From Natribacillus halophilus (lineage in GTDB: Bacteria > Bacillota > Bacilli > Bacillales > Marinococcaceae): DNA of 44,299 bases. The number at the start of each line of letters is the position of its first letter. Positions within the stretch are counted from its first letter, which is position 1. Under the pieces are notes generated by a model that saw nothing but the letters and a program-made list of their open reading frames with translations, did no database searches and was not told the DNA's origin. The translations under genes were made by a program, and so were the position numbers. This document shows positions 28,948 through 38,737 of the stretch, one piece after another. Where the stretch lies: NCBI RefSeq assembly GCF_900100185.1, contig NZ_FNEN01000021.1:1-44299 (forward strand), in the 5' to 3' direction.

Positions 28948-30517
28948 CCTGCAACTGCTCGGCGGCCTCGCTATTTTCTTATATGGGATGCATATCGCGA
29001 GTGACGGTCTGAGAAAGTCATCGTCCTATCAACTTAACCTATTTCTGCGAAAAGTGACGAAAAATCAATGGTACGGGGCTCTTGCCGGTATAGTGCTCGC
29101 GGCGATATTACAGTCTTCGACCGCGGCTACGGTCATGATCGTCGGTTTTGTGAATGCGGGGTTGATCAGTTTGCGCCGGGCGATGGGGGTTCTGCTCGGT
29201 TCAGCGGTGGGAACGACGTTTACCGTGCAACTCATCGCTTTTGCGATTACGGATTATGCTCTCGTATTTGTCATTCTCGGTGTGCTCTTGTTTCTTTTTG
29301 ATTCGCGATTTCGGTCTTATGGTTCGATCGTATTGGGTTTTGGCTTCGTCTTTTTCGGTTTGGACTTGATGACAGGGGCTATGGAGCCGCTGCAGTCGAG
29401 TGAACTCTTCAGGGAATCGTTGGTGTTTATCTCTGATTATCCATTGCTTTTTGTACTTGTAGCTGCCGTTTTTACCGCTATCATTCAAAATAGTGCAGCC
29501 ACGATAGCCCTTTTATTCGCCTTGACAAGCAGTGGATTGATTTCGCTGGAAGCAGCGGTGTATGCGGTTTATGGCGCTAATTTGGGTACGGTCGTTACCG
29601 CGATGATCGCCAGTTTGAAAACATCTAAAGATGCCCAAAGAGCAGCGCTCGCCCACGCTATTTTTAAAGCGATTGGTGTTGCGATTTTTATACCCTTTAC
29701 GCAAATGTTTGTGCAAGTTCTCCCGCTGCTGGGCGGGGATGTCGAGCGTCAGATCGCGAATGCACACACGATATTTAATATCGTAAACATGCTGTTGCTT
29801 CTTCCTTTCTGCAATCGTTTCGCGGATTGGATGGTGCGGTTGTTGCCTGAAAAAATGGAACCATCGAAACACGTGAAACATATTGACCGGGACACCGTGC
29901 AATTTCCTGCAGTCGGTTTATTGCAGGCGCGCAAGGAACTTGAACGCATGTCGGGCAAAATCCGTGACGATATGTTTCCGCATTTAATCACGATGATCCG
30001 GGACGAGAAAACCCGGGCAGCCGTCGTTGAAGAAGAAAAAGTAATCGATCATCTATATAAGGCGATTTATCATCATCTGCAACAAATGATGGAACAGGAC
30101 TTGAACGACCGGGAATCGGAAGAAGCGTTAAAGCTGCTTTATTTTAACAACGATTTGGAACGAATGGCCAATACCGTAAAGGATATGACCCGGGTGATCG
30201 CTAAACTTGATCGTGGCGGGAAAGCATTGAGCGAGTGGGAAAGAACGAAGGTCGCGGAATTATATGAGGAAGTCATGCAAAGCTTCAACGATGCTATTCA
30301 AGGGTTTCAGAATCAGGATGAAGAGGTGGCGCTCCGCGTCATCCACAGCAACCCGAAAATTTTGCGCATGGAACGAGAGCTTCGCTATCAACATTTCCAC
30401 CAGGGGGCAAGCTCGAGCAGCACCGTAAGCGTCGTATTTTCCGACTTGATGAACGGGATGCTGAGGATCCATCAGCACTCGGTGAATATCTCGCATACGT
30501 TGCTCGGGATGGTGTAG
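28919..30517 (+). CDS. Na+/phosphate cotransporter with C-terminal PhoU-like domain
   Basis: A 532-residue NptA/YjbB-type transporter. Two inverted PF02690-like repeats carry the QSS-type motifs ILQSSTAATVMIVGFVNAG and IIQNSAATIALLFALTSSG. About eight helices are followed by a cytoplasmic PhoU-like helical domain from about residue 340. The ATG at 28919 overlaps the end of phoU2 by 29 bases; ATG 28928 is also possible. Together they form a low-affinity sodium-driven phosphate module, suited to a saline environment and separate from the ATP-driven Pst system. Confidence 0.88.
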   Translation: MDTMNWIEVSLQLLGGLAIFLYGMHIASDGLRKSSSYQLNLFLRKVTKNQWYGALAGIVLAAILQSSTAATVMIVGFVNAGLISLRRAMGVLLGSAVGTTFTVQLIAFAITDYALVFVILGVLLFLFDSRFRSYGSIVLGFGFVFFGLDLMTGAMEPLQSSELFRESLVFISDYPLLFVLVAAVFTAIIQNSAATIALLFALTSSGLISLEAAVYAVYGANLGTVVTAMIASLKTSKDAQRAALAHAIFKAIGVAIFIPFTQMFVQVLPLLGGDVERQIANAHTIFNIVNMLLLLPFCNRFADWMVRLLPEKMEPSKHVKHIDRDTVQFPAVGLLQARKELERMSGKIRDDMFPHLITMIRDEKTRAAVVEEEKVIDHLYKAIYHHLQQMMEQDLNDRESEEALKLLYFNNDLERMANTVKDMTRVIAKLDRGGKALSEWERTKVAELYEEVMQSFNDAIQGFQNQDEEVALRVIHSNPKILRMERELRYQHFHQGASSSSTVSVVFSDLMNGMLRIHQHSVNISHTLLGMV

Positions 30518-30530
30518 CAGTCCGGTGCTC

Positions 30531-30678
30531 TGATGACGACCTAACGGCATGCGTGATCATTAGTTAGGGCGTCAATCTACTCGGTTGACGACCTAACGGC
30601 ATGTGCGTTCACCAGTTAGGGCGCCAAACGCCCCTGATGACGACCTAACGGCAAGCACGATCACTGGTTAGGGCATCA
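30531..30678 (+). repeat. Three tandem 52-bp hairpin repeats
   Basis: Three units begin at 30534, 30586 and 30638, exactly 52 bases apart. Each has TGACGACCTAAC, a 17-base loop beginning GGCA, and GTTAGGGC(G/A)(T/C)CA, so each folds into a 12-bp stem with one or two mismatches; 11-base spacers of unrelated sequence separate them. The loops also share G and TCA positions. There is no T tract, so they are not ordinary terminators. They lie in the 3' untranslated region of nptA, 13 bases after its stop, and ahead of the thrS promoter. Confidence 0.85.
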
Positions 30679-30706
30679 ACCTTCTCTGTCAATAACTATG
30701 CTGCAC

Positions 30707-30735
30707 TTGCATTTTCCGATAAACCTCCTTATAAT
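30707..30735 (+). promoter_or_regulatory. Sigma-A promoter of thrS
   Basis: TTGCAT (30707-30712), a 17-base spacer and TATAAT (30730-30735). It lies directly upstream of the T-box leader. Confidence 0.75.
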
Positions 30736-30741
30736 ATGGAC

Positions 30742-30986
30742 AACGAACAATAGCACGGAAGAGGACGCGAATATCAGGATACGAATGACAGAGAGAAAAG
30801 CCCGCGGCTGAAAGCTTTTTATCGACGGTTCTGATGTTTACCCCCTCGGAGCTGCAACGATGAACGAAGAGTATTCGTTGCCGTCCCCGGGCGTTAACCG
30901 GTCCAAGCGTCTTGCTGATCACTCTCGGCAAGGCACGAGGGTGGAACCGCGGGTTAAGCTCGTCCCTTTTTGGGGCGGGCTTTTTT
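30742..30986 (+). ncRNA. T-box leader (threonine) of thrS
   Basis: The highly conserved T-box sequence AGGGTGGAACCGCGGG occurs at 30938-30953. It is followed by a terminator hairpin (GCTCGTCCC paired with GGGGCGGGC, then six T to 30986). Stem I is suggested by TATCAGGA pairing with TTCTGATG, with an ACC threonine codon at about 30840-30842 as candidate specifier on its 3' side. Uncharged tRNA-Thr should stabilise the antiterminator and switch thrS on. The specifier assignment is my folding by eye. Confidence 0.9.
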
Positions 30987-31021
30987 ACGCTCTTTCGTGA
31001 AAATACAAAGGAGATGACAAC

Positions 31022-32944
31022 ATGCCGGAATTAATGTTTCCAGACGGATCCGTACAGGAATTTACTCAGGGAGCGACGCTGGAAGATGTGGCGGCTTCCA
31101 TAAGTCCAGGCTTAAAAAAACAAGCCGTAGCCGGAAAATTAAATGGCGAACACTTCGATTTACGTGCGCCGTTAAACGATGACGGCAAAGTCGAAATTTT
31201 GACGTACAAAGATCAGGAAGGATTGGAAGTGCTCCGCCACAGCACGGCTCACTTGTTGGCGCAAGCGGTCAAGCGCCTGTATCCGGATGCCCAGTTCGGC
31301 GTCGGCCCGGTCATTGAAGAGGGCTTTTATTATGACATCGAAGCGGCCTCGACGATTTCACCGGAAGATTTGCCGAAAATCGAAAAAGAGATGCAAAAGA
31401 TTATCGATGAAAACCATGAGATCGTCCGCAAGGAAGTGTCCCGGGAAGAAGCAAAAGCCTTTTTCGAAAAACAGGGCGATGAGCTGAAACTCGAACTTCT
31501 CGATGATATCCCCGAAGGAGAAACCGTATCGCTATATGAACAAGGGGAATTCGTGGACCTTTGCCGCGGTGTTCACGTGCCGGCAACGAGTGATCTGAAA
31601 AAATTCAAGCTCATGAACATTTCCGGTGCTTATTGGCGTGGCGACAGTGACAACCAGATGCTGCAACGGATTTACGGGACGGCCTTCCAGAAACAAGGTG
31701 AACTCGATGAATACTTGCACCTTTTGCAGGAAAGGAAAGAACGGGACCACCGCAAGCTAGGGAAGGAATTGGATCTTTTTACCATTGATCAACAAGTCGG
31801 CCAGGGACTGCCGCTGTGGCTGCCTAAAGGCGCGACCATCCGCCGTACGATTGAACGCTACATCGTGGACCTGGAAGAGCGTCTTGGCTACGATCATGTC
31901 TACACCCCGCTGCTTGGAAGTGTGGATCTTTATAAAACATCCGGTCACTGGGAGCACTACCATGACGACATGTTTCCCGCCATGGAGATGGATAATGAAG
32001 ACCTCGTTTTGCGTCCCATGAATTGCCCGCACCATATGATGGTCTATAAGAACGATTTGCATAGTTACCGTGAACTGCCGCTTCGCATTGCCGAACTCGG
32101 TACGATGCATCGCCATGAAATGTCGGGCGCTTTGGCCGGGTTGCAGCGTGTTCGGGCCATGACATTGAATGACGCCCATATTTTCTGTCGTCCCGATCAA
32201 ATGAAAGACGAGTTTTTACGCGTTGTTGAACTCGTTCAATATGTCTATAAAGATTTTGGTATCAACGACTACTATTTCCGCCTTTCTTATCGGGATCCGG
32301 ACGATAAGGAAAAATATGTCGATAACGATGAAATGTGGGAGAAAGCACAGGTTCTTTTAAAAGAAGCAATGGACGAGAACAGCGTGGATTATGTCGAAGC
32401 TACCGGAGAAGCGGCGTTCTACGGTCCGAAGCTTGACCTGCAAGTAAAAACAGCCCTCGGGAAAGAGGAGACGTTGGCGACGGTTCAACTTGATTTTCAC
32501 TTGCCGAACCAGTTCGATCTCACCTATATCGGCGAAGACGGCAAAGAACACCGGCCGGTCGTCATTCACCGCGGGGTCGTCTCGACGATGGAACGGTTTG
32601 TTGCTTTTCTAATTGAAGAATACAAAGGCGCGTTCCCGACTTGGCTTGCGCCTGTGCAAGTGCAACTGATACCGGTATCGCCGGATGTTCATGGCGGATA
32701 TATCCAACAGGTAAAAGAAAAACTGCAATTTGCCGGCGTGCGAGTGGAAGCTGATCTCCGCGACGAAAAACTCGGCTACAAAATCCGCGAAGCGCAAACG
32801 CAAAAAATTCCTTATACCCTCGTGCTCGGGGATGATGAAAGGAAAGCCGGTTCGGTGAACATCCGCAAATACGGAGAAAAAGAAACGAACACGGAATCGC
32901 TGGACGCGTTTGTGGAGCGGATGTCACAAGAGATAGGAAAATAA
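31022..32944 (+). CDS. thrS: Threonyl-tRNA synthetase
   Basis: A 640-residue class II synthetase. It has an N-terminal TGS domain (FPDGSVQEF), an editing/SAD domain with [14 protein letters not shown] and [12 protein letters not shown], a catalytic core with [24 protein letters not shown] and [17 protein letters not shown], and a C-terminal anticodon-binding domain ([12 protein letters not shown]). AAAGGAGATG precedes the ATG. A threonine T-box controls it. Confidence 0.96.
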   Translation: MPELMFPDGSVQEFTQGATLEDVAASISPGLKKQAVAGKLNGEHFDLRAPLNDDGKVEILTYKDQEGLEVLRHSTAHLLAQAVKRLYPDAQFGVGPVIEEGFYYDIEAASTISPEDLPKIEKEMQKIIDENHEIVRKEVSREEAKAFFEKQGDELKLELLDDIPEGETVSLYEQGEFVDLCRGVHVPATSDLKKFKLMNISGAYWRGDSDNQMLQRIYGTAFQKQGELDEYLHLLQERKERDHRKLGKELDLFTIDQQVGQGLPLWLPKGATIRRTIERYIVDLEERLGYDHVYTPLLGSVDLYKTSGHWEHYHDDMFPAMEMDNEDLVLRPMNCPHHMMVYKNDLHSYRELPLRIAELGTMHRHEMSGALAGLQRVRAMTLNDAHIFCRPDQMKDEFLRVVELVQYVYKDFGINDYYFRLSYRDPDDKEKYVDNDEMWEKAQVLLKEAMDENSVDYVEATGEAAFYGPKLDLQVKTALGKEETLATVQLDFHLPNQFDLTYIGEDGKEHRPVVIHRGVVSTMERFVAFLIEEYKGAFPTWLAPVQVQLIPVSPDVHGGYIQQVKEKLQFAGVRVEADLRDEKLGYKIREAQTQKIPYTLVLGDDERKAGSVNIRKYGEKETNTESLDAFVERMSQEIGK

Positions 32945-32947
32945 TTT

Positions 32948-33367
32948 ATGCCCGTCGAACGCATCGACTACGAAGAGGCCAAAAAAGCAATGACTACTCA
33001 TTTGCAAGCCGATACGGAAGCGAAGCGACCGGCGTTCGCCAGCCGCGAGAAAACCCTCGTCTGTTTTGTAATCAAAGATGAGGGTGAGATCGTAGCTGGC
33101 ATCAACGGTGAGATCTTTTGGCACAATATGCACATCTCGCTTTTCTCCGTGCACGCGTCCTACCGTGGTCGCGGGTGCGGGAGCCAATTATTGCAAAAAA
33201 TGGAAGCGGAAGCGGTGAACCATTCTTGCCGCATGATGTACCTGGAAACGTTAAGTTGGCAAGCACCGGATTTCTACAAAAAGCACGGATTTGAGATCGT
33301 TGGAAAGCTGGACGGGTATCCGATCGCAGGCGAATGCCAATACTATATGCGAAAATTGTTGGTTTAA
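32948..33367 (+). CDS. GNAT-family N-acetyltransferase
   Basis: A 139-residue acetyltransferase. The acetyl-CoA loop is VHASYRGRGCGSQLLQKME, followed by MYLETLSWQAPDFYKKHGFEIVGKLDGYP, the usual GNAT end. The substrate is unknown. It starts three bases after thrS with only a weak AGGAAAA site, so it is probably read through from thrS. Confidence 0.85.
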   Translation: MPVERIDYEEAKKAMTTHLQADTEAKRPAFASREKTLVCFVIKDEGEIVAGINGEIFWHNMHISLFSVHASYRGRGCGSQLLQKMEAEAVNHSCRMMYLETLSWQAPDFYKKHGFEIVGKLDGYPIAGECQYYMRKLLV

Positions 33368-33415
33368 TGGAGGACGCAAAAGTGATCCTTCATTCCGGCG
33401 AAAGAGTTTCTTCAT

Positions 33416-33446
33416 AAAAAACCCACTCGTTAAAAGTGGGTTTTTT
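33416..33446. terminator. Bidirectional terminator between convergent genes
   Basis: AAAAAACCCACT pairs with AGTGGGTTTTTT around a short loop. It works for the rightward thrS-acetyltransferase unit and for the leftward permease. Confidence 0.85.
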
Positions 33447-33455
33447 GATATCGAG

Positions 33456-34757
33456 TTAAATTCGGTCCCAAGGAATGGCCATTTCCAAAACAATGGCAAG
33501 CATGAGTCCAACAAGGAGCCCATTGGATAATAAAGGTTGCCATAGTTCAGGCAGTGATGAAAAATAAGTTCCCGGCATGGTCATTATGATCACACCCGTA
33601 AATACAGGGATAGCCGTTCGGTAAACGTTTGTGCTTGTAAAGTTCATTTGTTTGAAGAAACCAAAGGCAGACAAAAACAATTGTAAATACGCGACAAATA
33701 ACACTGCACTTCCAATGCTTAACGGGATGGTTGCAAAGATGCTCGCGAATAAAGGGACAACACCGACGGAAACAAACATAATACCAGCAAGCACAAACGG
33801 CAGCCTTTGCAATATTCTAGTCTGGCTTAAAAAACCAATAGAAGAGACATATGGGGCGTATGGAATGAGACCAATTATGCCCGCTATCGTGGTAGTAACG
33901 CCTGTAATTGAAAAAGAACGCCTATAGTCACTTTTGGTAGTGCTGATATCGTACATCGGCTCCGTCCCTTTAAGAGAACCAAACGTATTGGCGAGATTTA
34001 AGATACCGGTAACAACAGCCGTTAAAATGATTCCCCAATGAAAGTCCGGTGTACCAAGAATAAAGATATCAAATTGAAACCCGGTTATATTTGTCATCGT
34101 TGCTTCCGTCGAAAAAATCATATTATAGGCGAACCAACCAATCAGTATACCGATTAATAATCCGTACGGTCGATATTTTGCCGGTGCTTTGACGCTTATG
34201 AAAATGACGATCAGAACGATGATTATGGATAACAGCGAAACAGGAAGATTGATAGCCACTTCGGAGTCTGATGTCTCGTTTCCAAAGGGAACCCCGAGCA
34301 TACCTTGAAGGAAGATTCCAAGAATTTGGCAACCAAAAAGGAACATAAAAACGCCCATAACATTTGGGGTGAACATTCTCGATAGGAGCGGTCCCAAACC
34401 GGTAATACCAATCATCAATGTGAGTATACCGGAAATTATAATCCCGACAATAAGGCTACCTCCGACAGTTGCAATTGGAATCCCTTGAGCCGGGGCAATG
34501 GCCGCAAGAGACAACATTACGCCCCACCATAACCCCGATTGCCCTTCCATAATCGCGCGTTTATGTCCGATGCCGGCCTGGATCATGCAAGCAATCCCTG
34601 TCACGATAAAGGAATACTGCATCAACGTCACTATACTTTCTTGCGATAGAGAGAAAGCAGCGCCGATGGTGATTGGGATAACGACTGTGTTTGTAAACAT
34701 GAAAAAAAGCCATTGAACCCCTGACACCCAAGGTCTTAATTTCATAAATTGTGCCAC
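33456..34757 (-). CDS. NCS2-family xanthine/uracil-type permease
   Basis: A 433-residue membrane protein with 12-14 helices. GQSGLWWGVMLSLAAIAP, IGITGLGPLLSRMFTPNVMG and TGILNLANTFGSLKGTEPMYD are nucleobase/cation symporter-2 landmarks. The exact base transported (purine or pyrimidine) cannot be fixed from sequence. The start is GTG at 34757 with GAGG seven bases upstream. It is divergent from the PucR-type regulator across 167 bases, which points to purine-linked control. Confidence 0.85.
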   Translation of the reverse strand: MAQFMKLRPWVSGVQWLFFMFTNTVVIPITIGAAFSLSQESIVTLMQYSFIVTGIACMIQAGIGHKRAIMEGQSGLWWGVMLSLAAIAPAQGIPIATVGGSLIVGIIISGILTLMIGITGLGPLLSRMFTPNVMGVFMFLFGCQILGIFLQGMLGVPFGNETSDSEVAINLPVSLLSIIIVLIVIFISVKAPAKYRPYGLLIGILIGWFAYNMIFSTEATMTNITGFQFDIFILGTPDFHWGIILTAVVTGILNLANTFGSLKGTEPMYDISTTKSDYRRSFSITGVTTTIAGIIGLIPYAPYVSSIGFLSQTRILQRLPFVLAGIMFVSVGVVPLFASIFATIPLSIGSAVLFVAYLQLFLSAFGFFKQMNFTSTNVYRTAIPVFTGVIIMTMPGTYFSSLPELWQPLLSNGLLVGLMLAIVLEMAIPWDRI

Positions 34758-34852
34758 ATCATTGCCTCATTTCTTTTTAAAGACAGCGATAAAAGTATAA
34801 ATTTCTTGATAATTTTGCAATTCTAGCGTAACTGGATGACCGAAAAAAAACA

Positions 34853-34881
34853 TTGTTGTCTTCTACTAAAAAATGTATAAT
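34853..34881 (+). promoter_or_regulatory. Promoter of the PucR-type regulator
   Basis: TTGTTG (34853-34858), 17 bases and TATAAT (34876-34881). A TTGCAA at 34815-34820 may belong to the divergent permease promoter on the other strand, but its -10 is not clear. Confidence 0.6.
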
Positions 34882-34924
34882 TTATTGTATAGATTAAACA
34901 AACTCTGATGAAAGGTGCTTTCGT

Positions 34925-36595
34925 ATGAAGAGCGTTAACGATTTATTTTTGATCGAAAGTTTAAAAAACAGCACCGTCATGGCAGGACATCGCGGTCTGA
35001 CGAGAAGCGTACAATCGGTCAATATTTCGGACACCCCGGATGCCATCGATCACTTAAATGAACATGAACTTTTGCTGACGACCGGATACGCTTTCAAGGG
35101 GGAGCCGGAGGCGCTTTGCCGTCTGATTGAACAAATGAATGACCGGAACTGTTCTGGTATCATCGTTAAACTTGATCGATACTTATATACTTTACCGGAA
35201 GAAGCAAAAATCGTGGCCGATTCGCTTTCATTACCCGTTATTCATTTGCCGTTGGATTATAAGTTAGGGGAGCTATCTCAAAACGTTTTAAACTTATTGA
35301 ATGATGCACGAGCAGAGCAATTATACTACGCCATGGATTTACATCAAAAATTTTCAGATATGATGATTAAAGGCTATACCCTTCAATCGCTTATCAAACA
35401 AGTCAGCTATTATATTAAGAGGCCTTTATTACTCGCTGATCACCGTGGGGAAATAAAATGCCTCAGTCAACCCTACGCTTCATCGGAAGAAGTTCGCTTG
35501 GATAAGCCTAAACAAACGACGATAACGAATACGATAAAACAAGATCTGGCGCTTGCTCGAAAAGGGGCGACATTTTTCATAGAAGAGAATAACATCGGCA
35601 GTATCACGACGTTTCCGATTCAGACAAAAAGACTTCAGCCGAATATGTTGATTATTTCAGATGCGGTCACGTTGGCATACCCATTATCGGAGACCGCCAT
35701 TGAACAAGCGGCAAATGTAATTTCTTTTACGATTTTAAAAGACCATGCCATTGAAGAAAATTTGCAAATTATAAAAAACAATTTTTTTACGGATCTCATC
35801 GAAAAACGATTCGACACTGACTCAGAGATTGAAAGTCGTTGTGCATATTATGGATTGCGTCAAGATGCTTTTTATCTTATGATTTTATGTCAAGCGAACG
35901 GAGAGAAAAAAGCGCATTGGTCCTTGCAGAGGGAAAAAGAAATCGCGGAAATACAACAACTGATTTTTGAAAACATGGAAGATGCAATGCTTTCTTACGC
36001 ATTTGACGGCGTTTTATTTTCACAAGAATCCTATGTAGCGACTGTCCTTCAATTTGACACATATAACGACGACGTCCTCGGGAACGTGAAGGGTTTTTTA
36101 CGAAATATACAAAACCACGTTTTACAACAAGGGATTAATCTTTCTTTCGGGGTTAGTAATTACGTACAAAAATTGCAAGCACTCCCAAATGCGTATCATG
36201 AAGCATCTGATGCGCTGCAAAGCGGTTATATGAACGAAAACGAACCATTTATTCACGTTTATAAAGTTCGGGAGTTGTTGGAGTTGTTTCAAATGGTTCC
36301 CCTAAAAAATCTTCATGAGTTTTACCGCCATACGCTAAAAGCATTCGCAACAGAAGATACGAAAGAAGTGAATGAATTAATGAAAACAACGAAGGTTTAC
36401 CTGGATACCCAATGCGAGATCTCTGAAACGTCTCGTAAACTTTTTGTTCATCGCAATACGGTGAAATACCGAATTGAGAAAATTGAATCGATTCTTGACT
36501 GTTCCTTAAGGGACCCTTCTGATTCATTGCGTATCCGAACTGCTTTATTGGTGGAGAAGTTGCTGAAAAATGCCAGTATACATGAAGAATTATGA
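34925..36595 (+). CDS. PucR-family purine-catabolism-type transcriptional regulator
   Basis: A 556-residue regulator. The N-terminal PucR domain (SVNDLFLIESLKNSTVMAG, then NEHELLLTTGYAF) covers about residues 1-125. A central GAF/GGDEF-like CdaR region follows. The C-terminal PucR-type helix-turn-helix reads LFVHRNTVKYRIEKIESIL. B. subtilis PucR senses allantoin-pathway intermediates and controls purine degradation genes; this homologue lies between an NCS2 permease and a YfcC-type transporter, which are its likely targets. GAAAGGTG precedes ATG 34925. Confidence 0.85.
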   Translation: MKSVNDLFLIESLKNSTVMAGHRGLTRSVQSVNISDTPDAIDHLNEHELLLTTGYAFKGEPEALCRLIEQMNDRNCSGIIVKLDRYLYTLPEEAKIVADSLSLPVIHLPLDYKLGELSQNVLNLLNDARAEQLYYAMDLHQKFSDMMIKGYTLQSLIKQVSYYIKRPLLLADHRGEIKCLSQPYASSEEVRLDKPKQTTITNTIKQDLALARKGATFFIEENNIGSITTFPIQTKRLQPNMLIISDAVTLAYPLSETAIEQAANVISFTILKDHAIEENLQIIKNNFFTDLIEKRFDTDSEIESRCAYYGLRQDAFYLMILCQANGEKKAHWSLQREKEIAEIQQLIFENMEDAMLSYAFDGVLFSQESYVATVLQFDTYNDDVLGNVKGFLRNIQNHVLQQGINLSFGVSNYVQKLQALPNAYHEASDALQSGYMNENEPFIHVYKVRELLELFQMVPLKNLHEFYRHTLKAFATEDTKEVNELMKTTKVYLDTQCEISETSRKLFVHRNTVKYRIEKIESILDCSLRDPSDSLRIRTALLVEKLLKNASIHEEL

Positions 36596-36604
36596 AGATA
36601 AACA

Positions 36605-36633
36605 AAACGGCTAGTTTTTAATACTAGCCGTTT
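36605..36633. terminator. Bidirectional terminator after the regulator
   Basis: AAACGGCTAGT (36605-36615) and ACTAGCCGTTT (36623-36633) form a perfect 11-bp stem between convergent genes. Confidence 0.8.
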
Positions 36634-36649
36634 CACATGATGTTAAATA

Positions 36650-38086
36650 TCACCCAGTCCACTGAATCATGTAAGCAAAAATGAGAAAAGCACTAGCTAC
36701 TGCCATATAAATAAGGAAGAGTGGGAAAAAGAAACGAACCCATTTTCCCCAGCTAACTCCAGCAATAACGAGGGCGGCCATGAAATGACCGGAAGTCGGA
36801 AATAGAATTTGTGCAAAGCCGTCGCCGAATTGGTAAGCTAAGACAGCTGTTTGCCTGGTAACTCCTGCAATGTCGGACAGTGGTGCCATGATTGGCATAG
36901 TAACAAGGGCTTGGCCACTGCCGGATGGAATAAAGAAATTTATGGTCATTTGTACGTACTGCATGCTTACTGCTGAAAATGCTCCCGGCAATTGCCCTAC
37001 AATTCCGCCTAAACCAAAAACAATCGTGTCCAGGATTTGGCCATCTTCCATTACTACGGAAATAGCACGAGCGAGCCCTATAACAATCGCCCCCACCAGT
37101 ATTTCACGGAAACCTTCGGTAAATGCTTCGCAAATATTCGTGATAGAAAGACCGGCGATTAACCCCACAATGACCCCTATAAATATAAATAACCCGGATA
37201 TTTCCATCATAAACCAACCAAATTGCAGAATCCCGAAAACAAGTATCCCAAAGAAAATGGGTAATGTCCATATGGCTACCTTCTGCCGCTTTGACAAGGT
37301 TTTAGGCTCTTTTGTTAGTTCATCTTTATAAAGTTCACGCTTTTCCTTATCATCGTCATATACAAGGCTTGACTGAGGGTTTGCTCGAACCTTTTTAGCA
37401 TAGCGTGCGATATACCAACAACCTATGATGACAATAACAACGAAGACAACAACTCGCATGCCTATTCCGGAATACAACTCAAGGCCTGATACTTGTTGGG
37501 GTAATCCTACCGTCCCCGGATTCGTTAAACCGGCAGTGAAGCCTAGACAAGTTGATACCAACGCAATGGCTGCCGCTGTCATGGAATCATAACCAAGTGA
37601 GATCATCAGTGGTATCAAGACAGGAATATATACGAGTGAAAGTTCAGGTGTTCCAATTATTGTTGCAATCATGGCAAAGATTGTTATCAAAACGGGAACT
37701 ATCATGAGACTCTTTGTCTGAAATTTACGTGCTAGACGTTCGACTCCAATCTCAATGATGCCGGTATGCCGGAGAACCATGAAAGCACCGCCGATAATAA
37801 ATGTAAAGAATACAATTTCGCTCGCGTCAATCAAACCTCTAGGGATTGCGAACATAAAGTCCGTCAGTGTGACAGGTGAAGCTTCGACTTGTGTGAAGGA
37901 GTCCGGGTCGATGGCCTCTTGTCCGTTTGGACCTGGAACTCGGTCATATTCGCCCGCAGGAATAATGTAAGACATAATGGCTCCTGCGGCAGCTAAGATA
38001 AATAATATTACATAAATGTGAGGCAGTTTCATTGTTCTTTTCTTTTTGACTTGATGCTGTTCTTCCGGTTTCGGTGATGTTTGCAT
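36650..38086 (-). CDS. YfcC-family (DcuC/AbgT-like) membrane transporter
   Basis: A 478-residue protein with about 12 helices. SYIIPAGEYDRVPGPNGQE in the first external loop, TFIIGGAFMVLRHTGIIE, GFTAGLTNPGTVGLPQQVSG and FFIPSGSGQALVTMPIMAPLSD are hallmarks of the YfcC/DcuC superfamily. Members move carboxylates, amino acids or peptides-like solutes; the solute here is unknown. The start has AAGGAGG seven bases upstream. Its position next to a PucR-type regulator suggests a purine-degradation product such as a ureido acid, as an inference. Confidence 0.8.
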   Translation of the reverse strand: MQTSPKPEEQHQVKKKRTMKLPHIYVILFILAAAGAIMSYIIPAGEYDRVPGPNGQEAIDPDSFTQVEASPVTLTDFMFAIPRGLIDASEIVFFTFIIGGAFMVLRHTGIIEIGVERLARKFQTKSLMIVPVLITIFAMIATIIGTPELSLVYIPVLIPLMISLGYDSMTAAAIALVSTCLGFTAGLTNPGTVGLPQQVSGLELYSGIGMRVVVFVVIVIIGCWYIARYAKKVRANPQSSLVYDDDKEKRELYKDELTKEPKTLSKRQKVAIWTLPIFFGILVFGILQFGWFMMEISGLFIFIGVIVGLIAGLSITNICEAFTEGFREILVGAIVIGLARAISVVMEDGQILDTIVFGLGGIVGQLPGAFSAVSMQYVQMTINFFIPSGSGQALVTMPIMAPLSDIAGVTRQTAVLAYQFGDGFAQILFPTSGHFMAALVIAGVSWGKWVRFFFPLFLIYMAVASAFLIFAYMIQWTG

Positions 38087-38548
38087 GTTAAAACCTCCTT
38101 GCCAATTTTAGCACCTTTGCTTTATGCTACATTTGACTTTGGGGTAGATTGATGATTTTCGGATTTGATTTTGAGTTTTCAAAAATTTAATTTGAAAACG
38201 TAGTGGCTAGGTTCATAAAACTAAGACAAAACAATACCTTTTCTTCTCCATAACAGGCTTTTGAATGCATCCTATAAACAAAATGCGCGATTATATAGCT
38301 TTAATTTGAAGGCGATTTCAACTCTTTCCTGCATAGCATTGTAGCATTTGAGTAAGAGTGCCTCGTAGGAAATAGTATCTTAAGACGTTAATCACTTCAC
38401 CTCCTAAAAATATGACTGTATTCTAATGCTCATCTGTTTATATAGATAGTGAGTATATTAACTCTATCCAAAGCGTATGTCATTATTACATCTGGCTAAA
38501 TATATGATTTTTATTTGTTAATTTTGATAATAGACTCGGAGGTTGGCT
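38087..38548. other. AT-rich gap with one candidate 25-residue frame
   Basis: No sizeable gene is visible. On the minus strand, a strong TAGGAGGTG stands before a GTG at 38395. The frame runs 25 codons to a stop at 38318-38320 and gives a peptide beginning MINVLRYYFLRG. I do not recognise it; it could be a real small protein or the severed start of a lost gene. Confidence 0.3.
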
Positions 38549-38737
38549 GCTCACGCTTTGTTTTCCGGAAGAACAAAAGCATGCAAATCCAAACCATACG
38601 ATCAAAAGTCATTAAAGTGGCAAGCAAACTAGTGAAATCAGGGCCGTTCGTTTTACTTTAAATTGTCTTCAAGTTTTGTCTATGAAACCTTTTTCTGGAA
38701 TGTGCTCAATCGTATTCAAAGGCTAAAACTAGAATGA
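38549..38737 (+). mobile_element. C-terminal relic of an IS1380-family transposase
   Basis: The first part reads MQIQTIRSKVIKVASKLVKS in one frame. A frameshift near 38655-38660 leads to KLSSSFVYETFFWNVLNRI and QRLKLE before a stop. This ending (basic helix, K(L)SSS..Y...FW.VL.RIQ.L) is the typical C-terminus of IS1380-type transposases. The N-terminal four fifths are absent. The 3' non-coding part of the element may run to about 38950. Confidence 0.65.

Noticed and set aside
30531-30678. CRISPR array
   Set aside because: Units are palindromic with long conserved loops, spacers are only 11 bases, and no cas gene is present.
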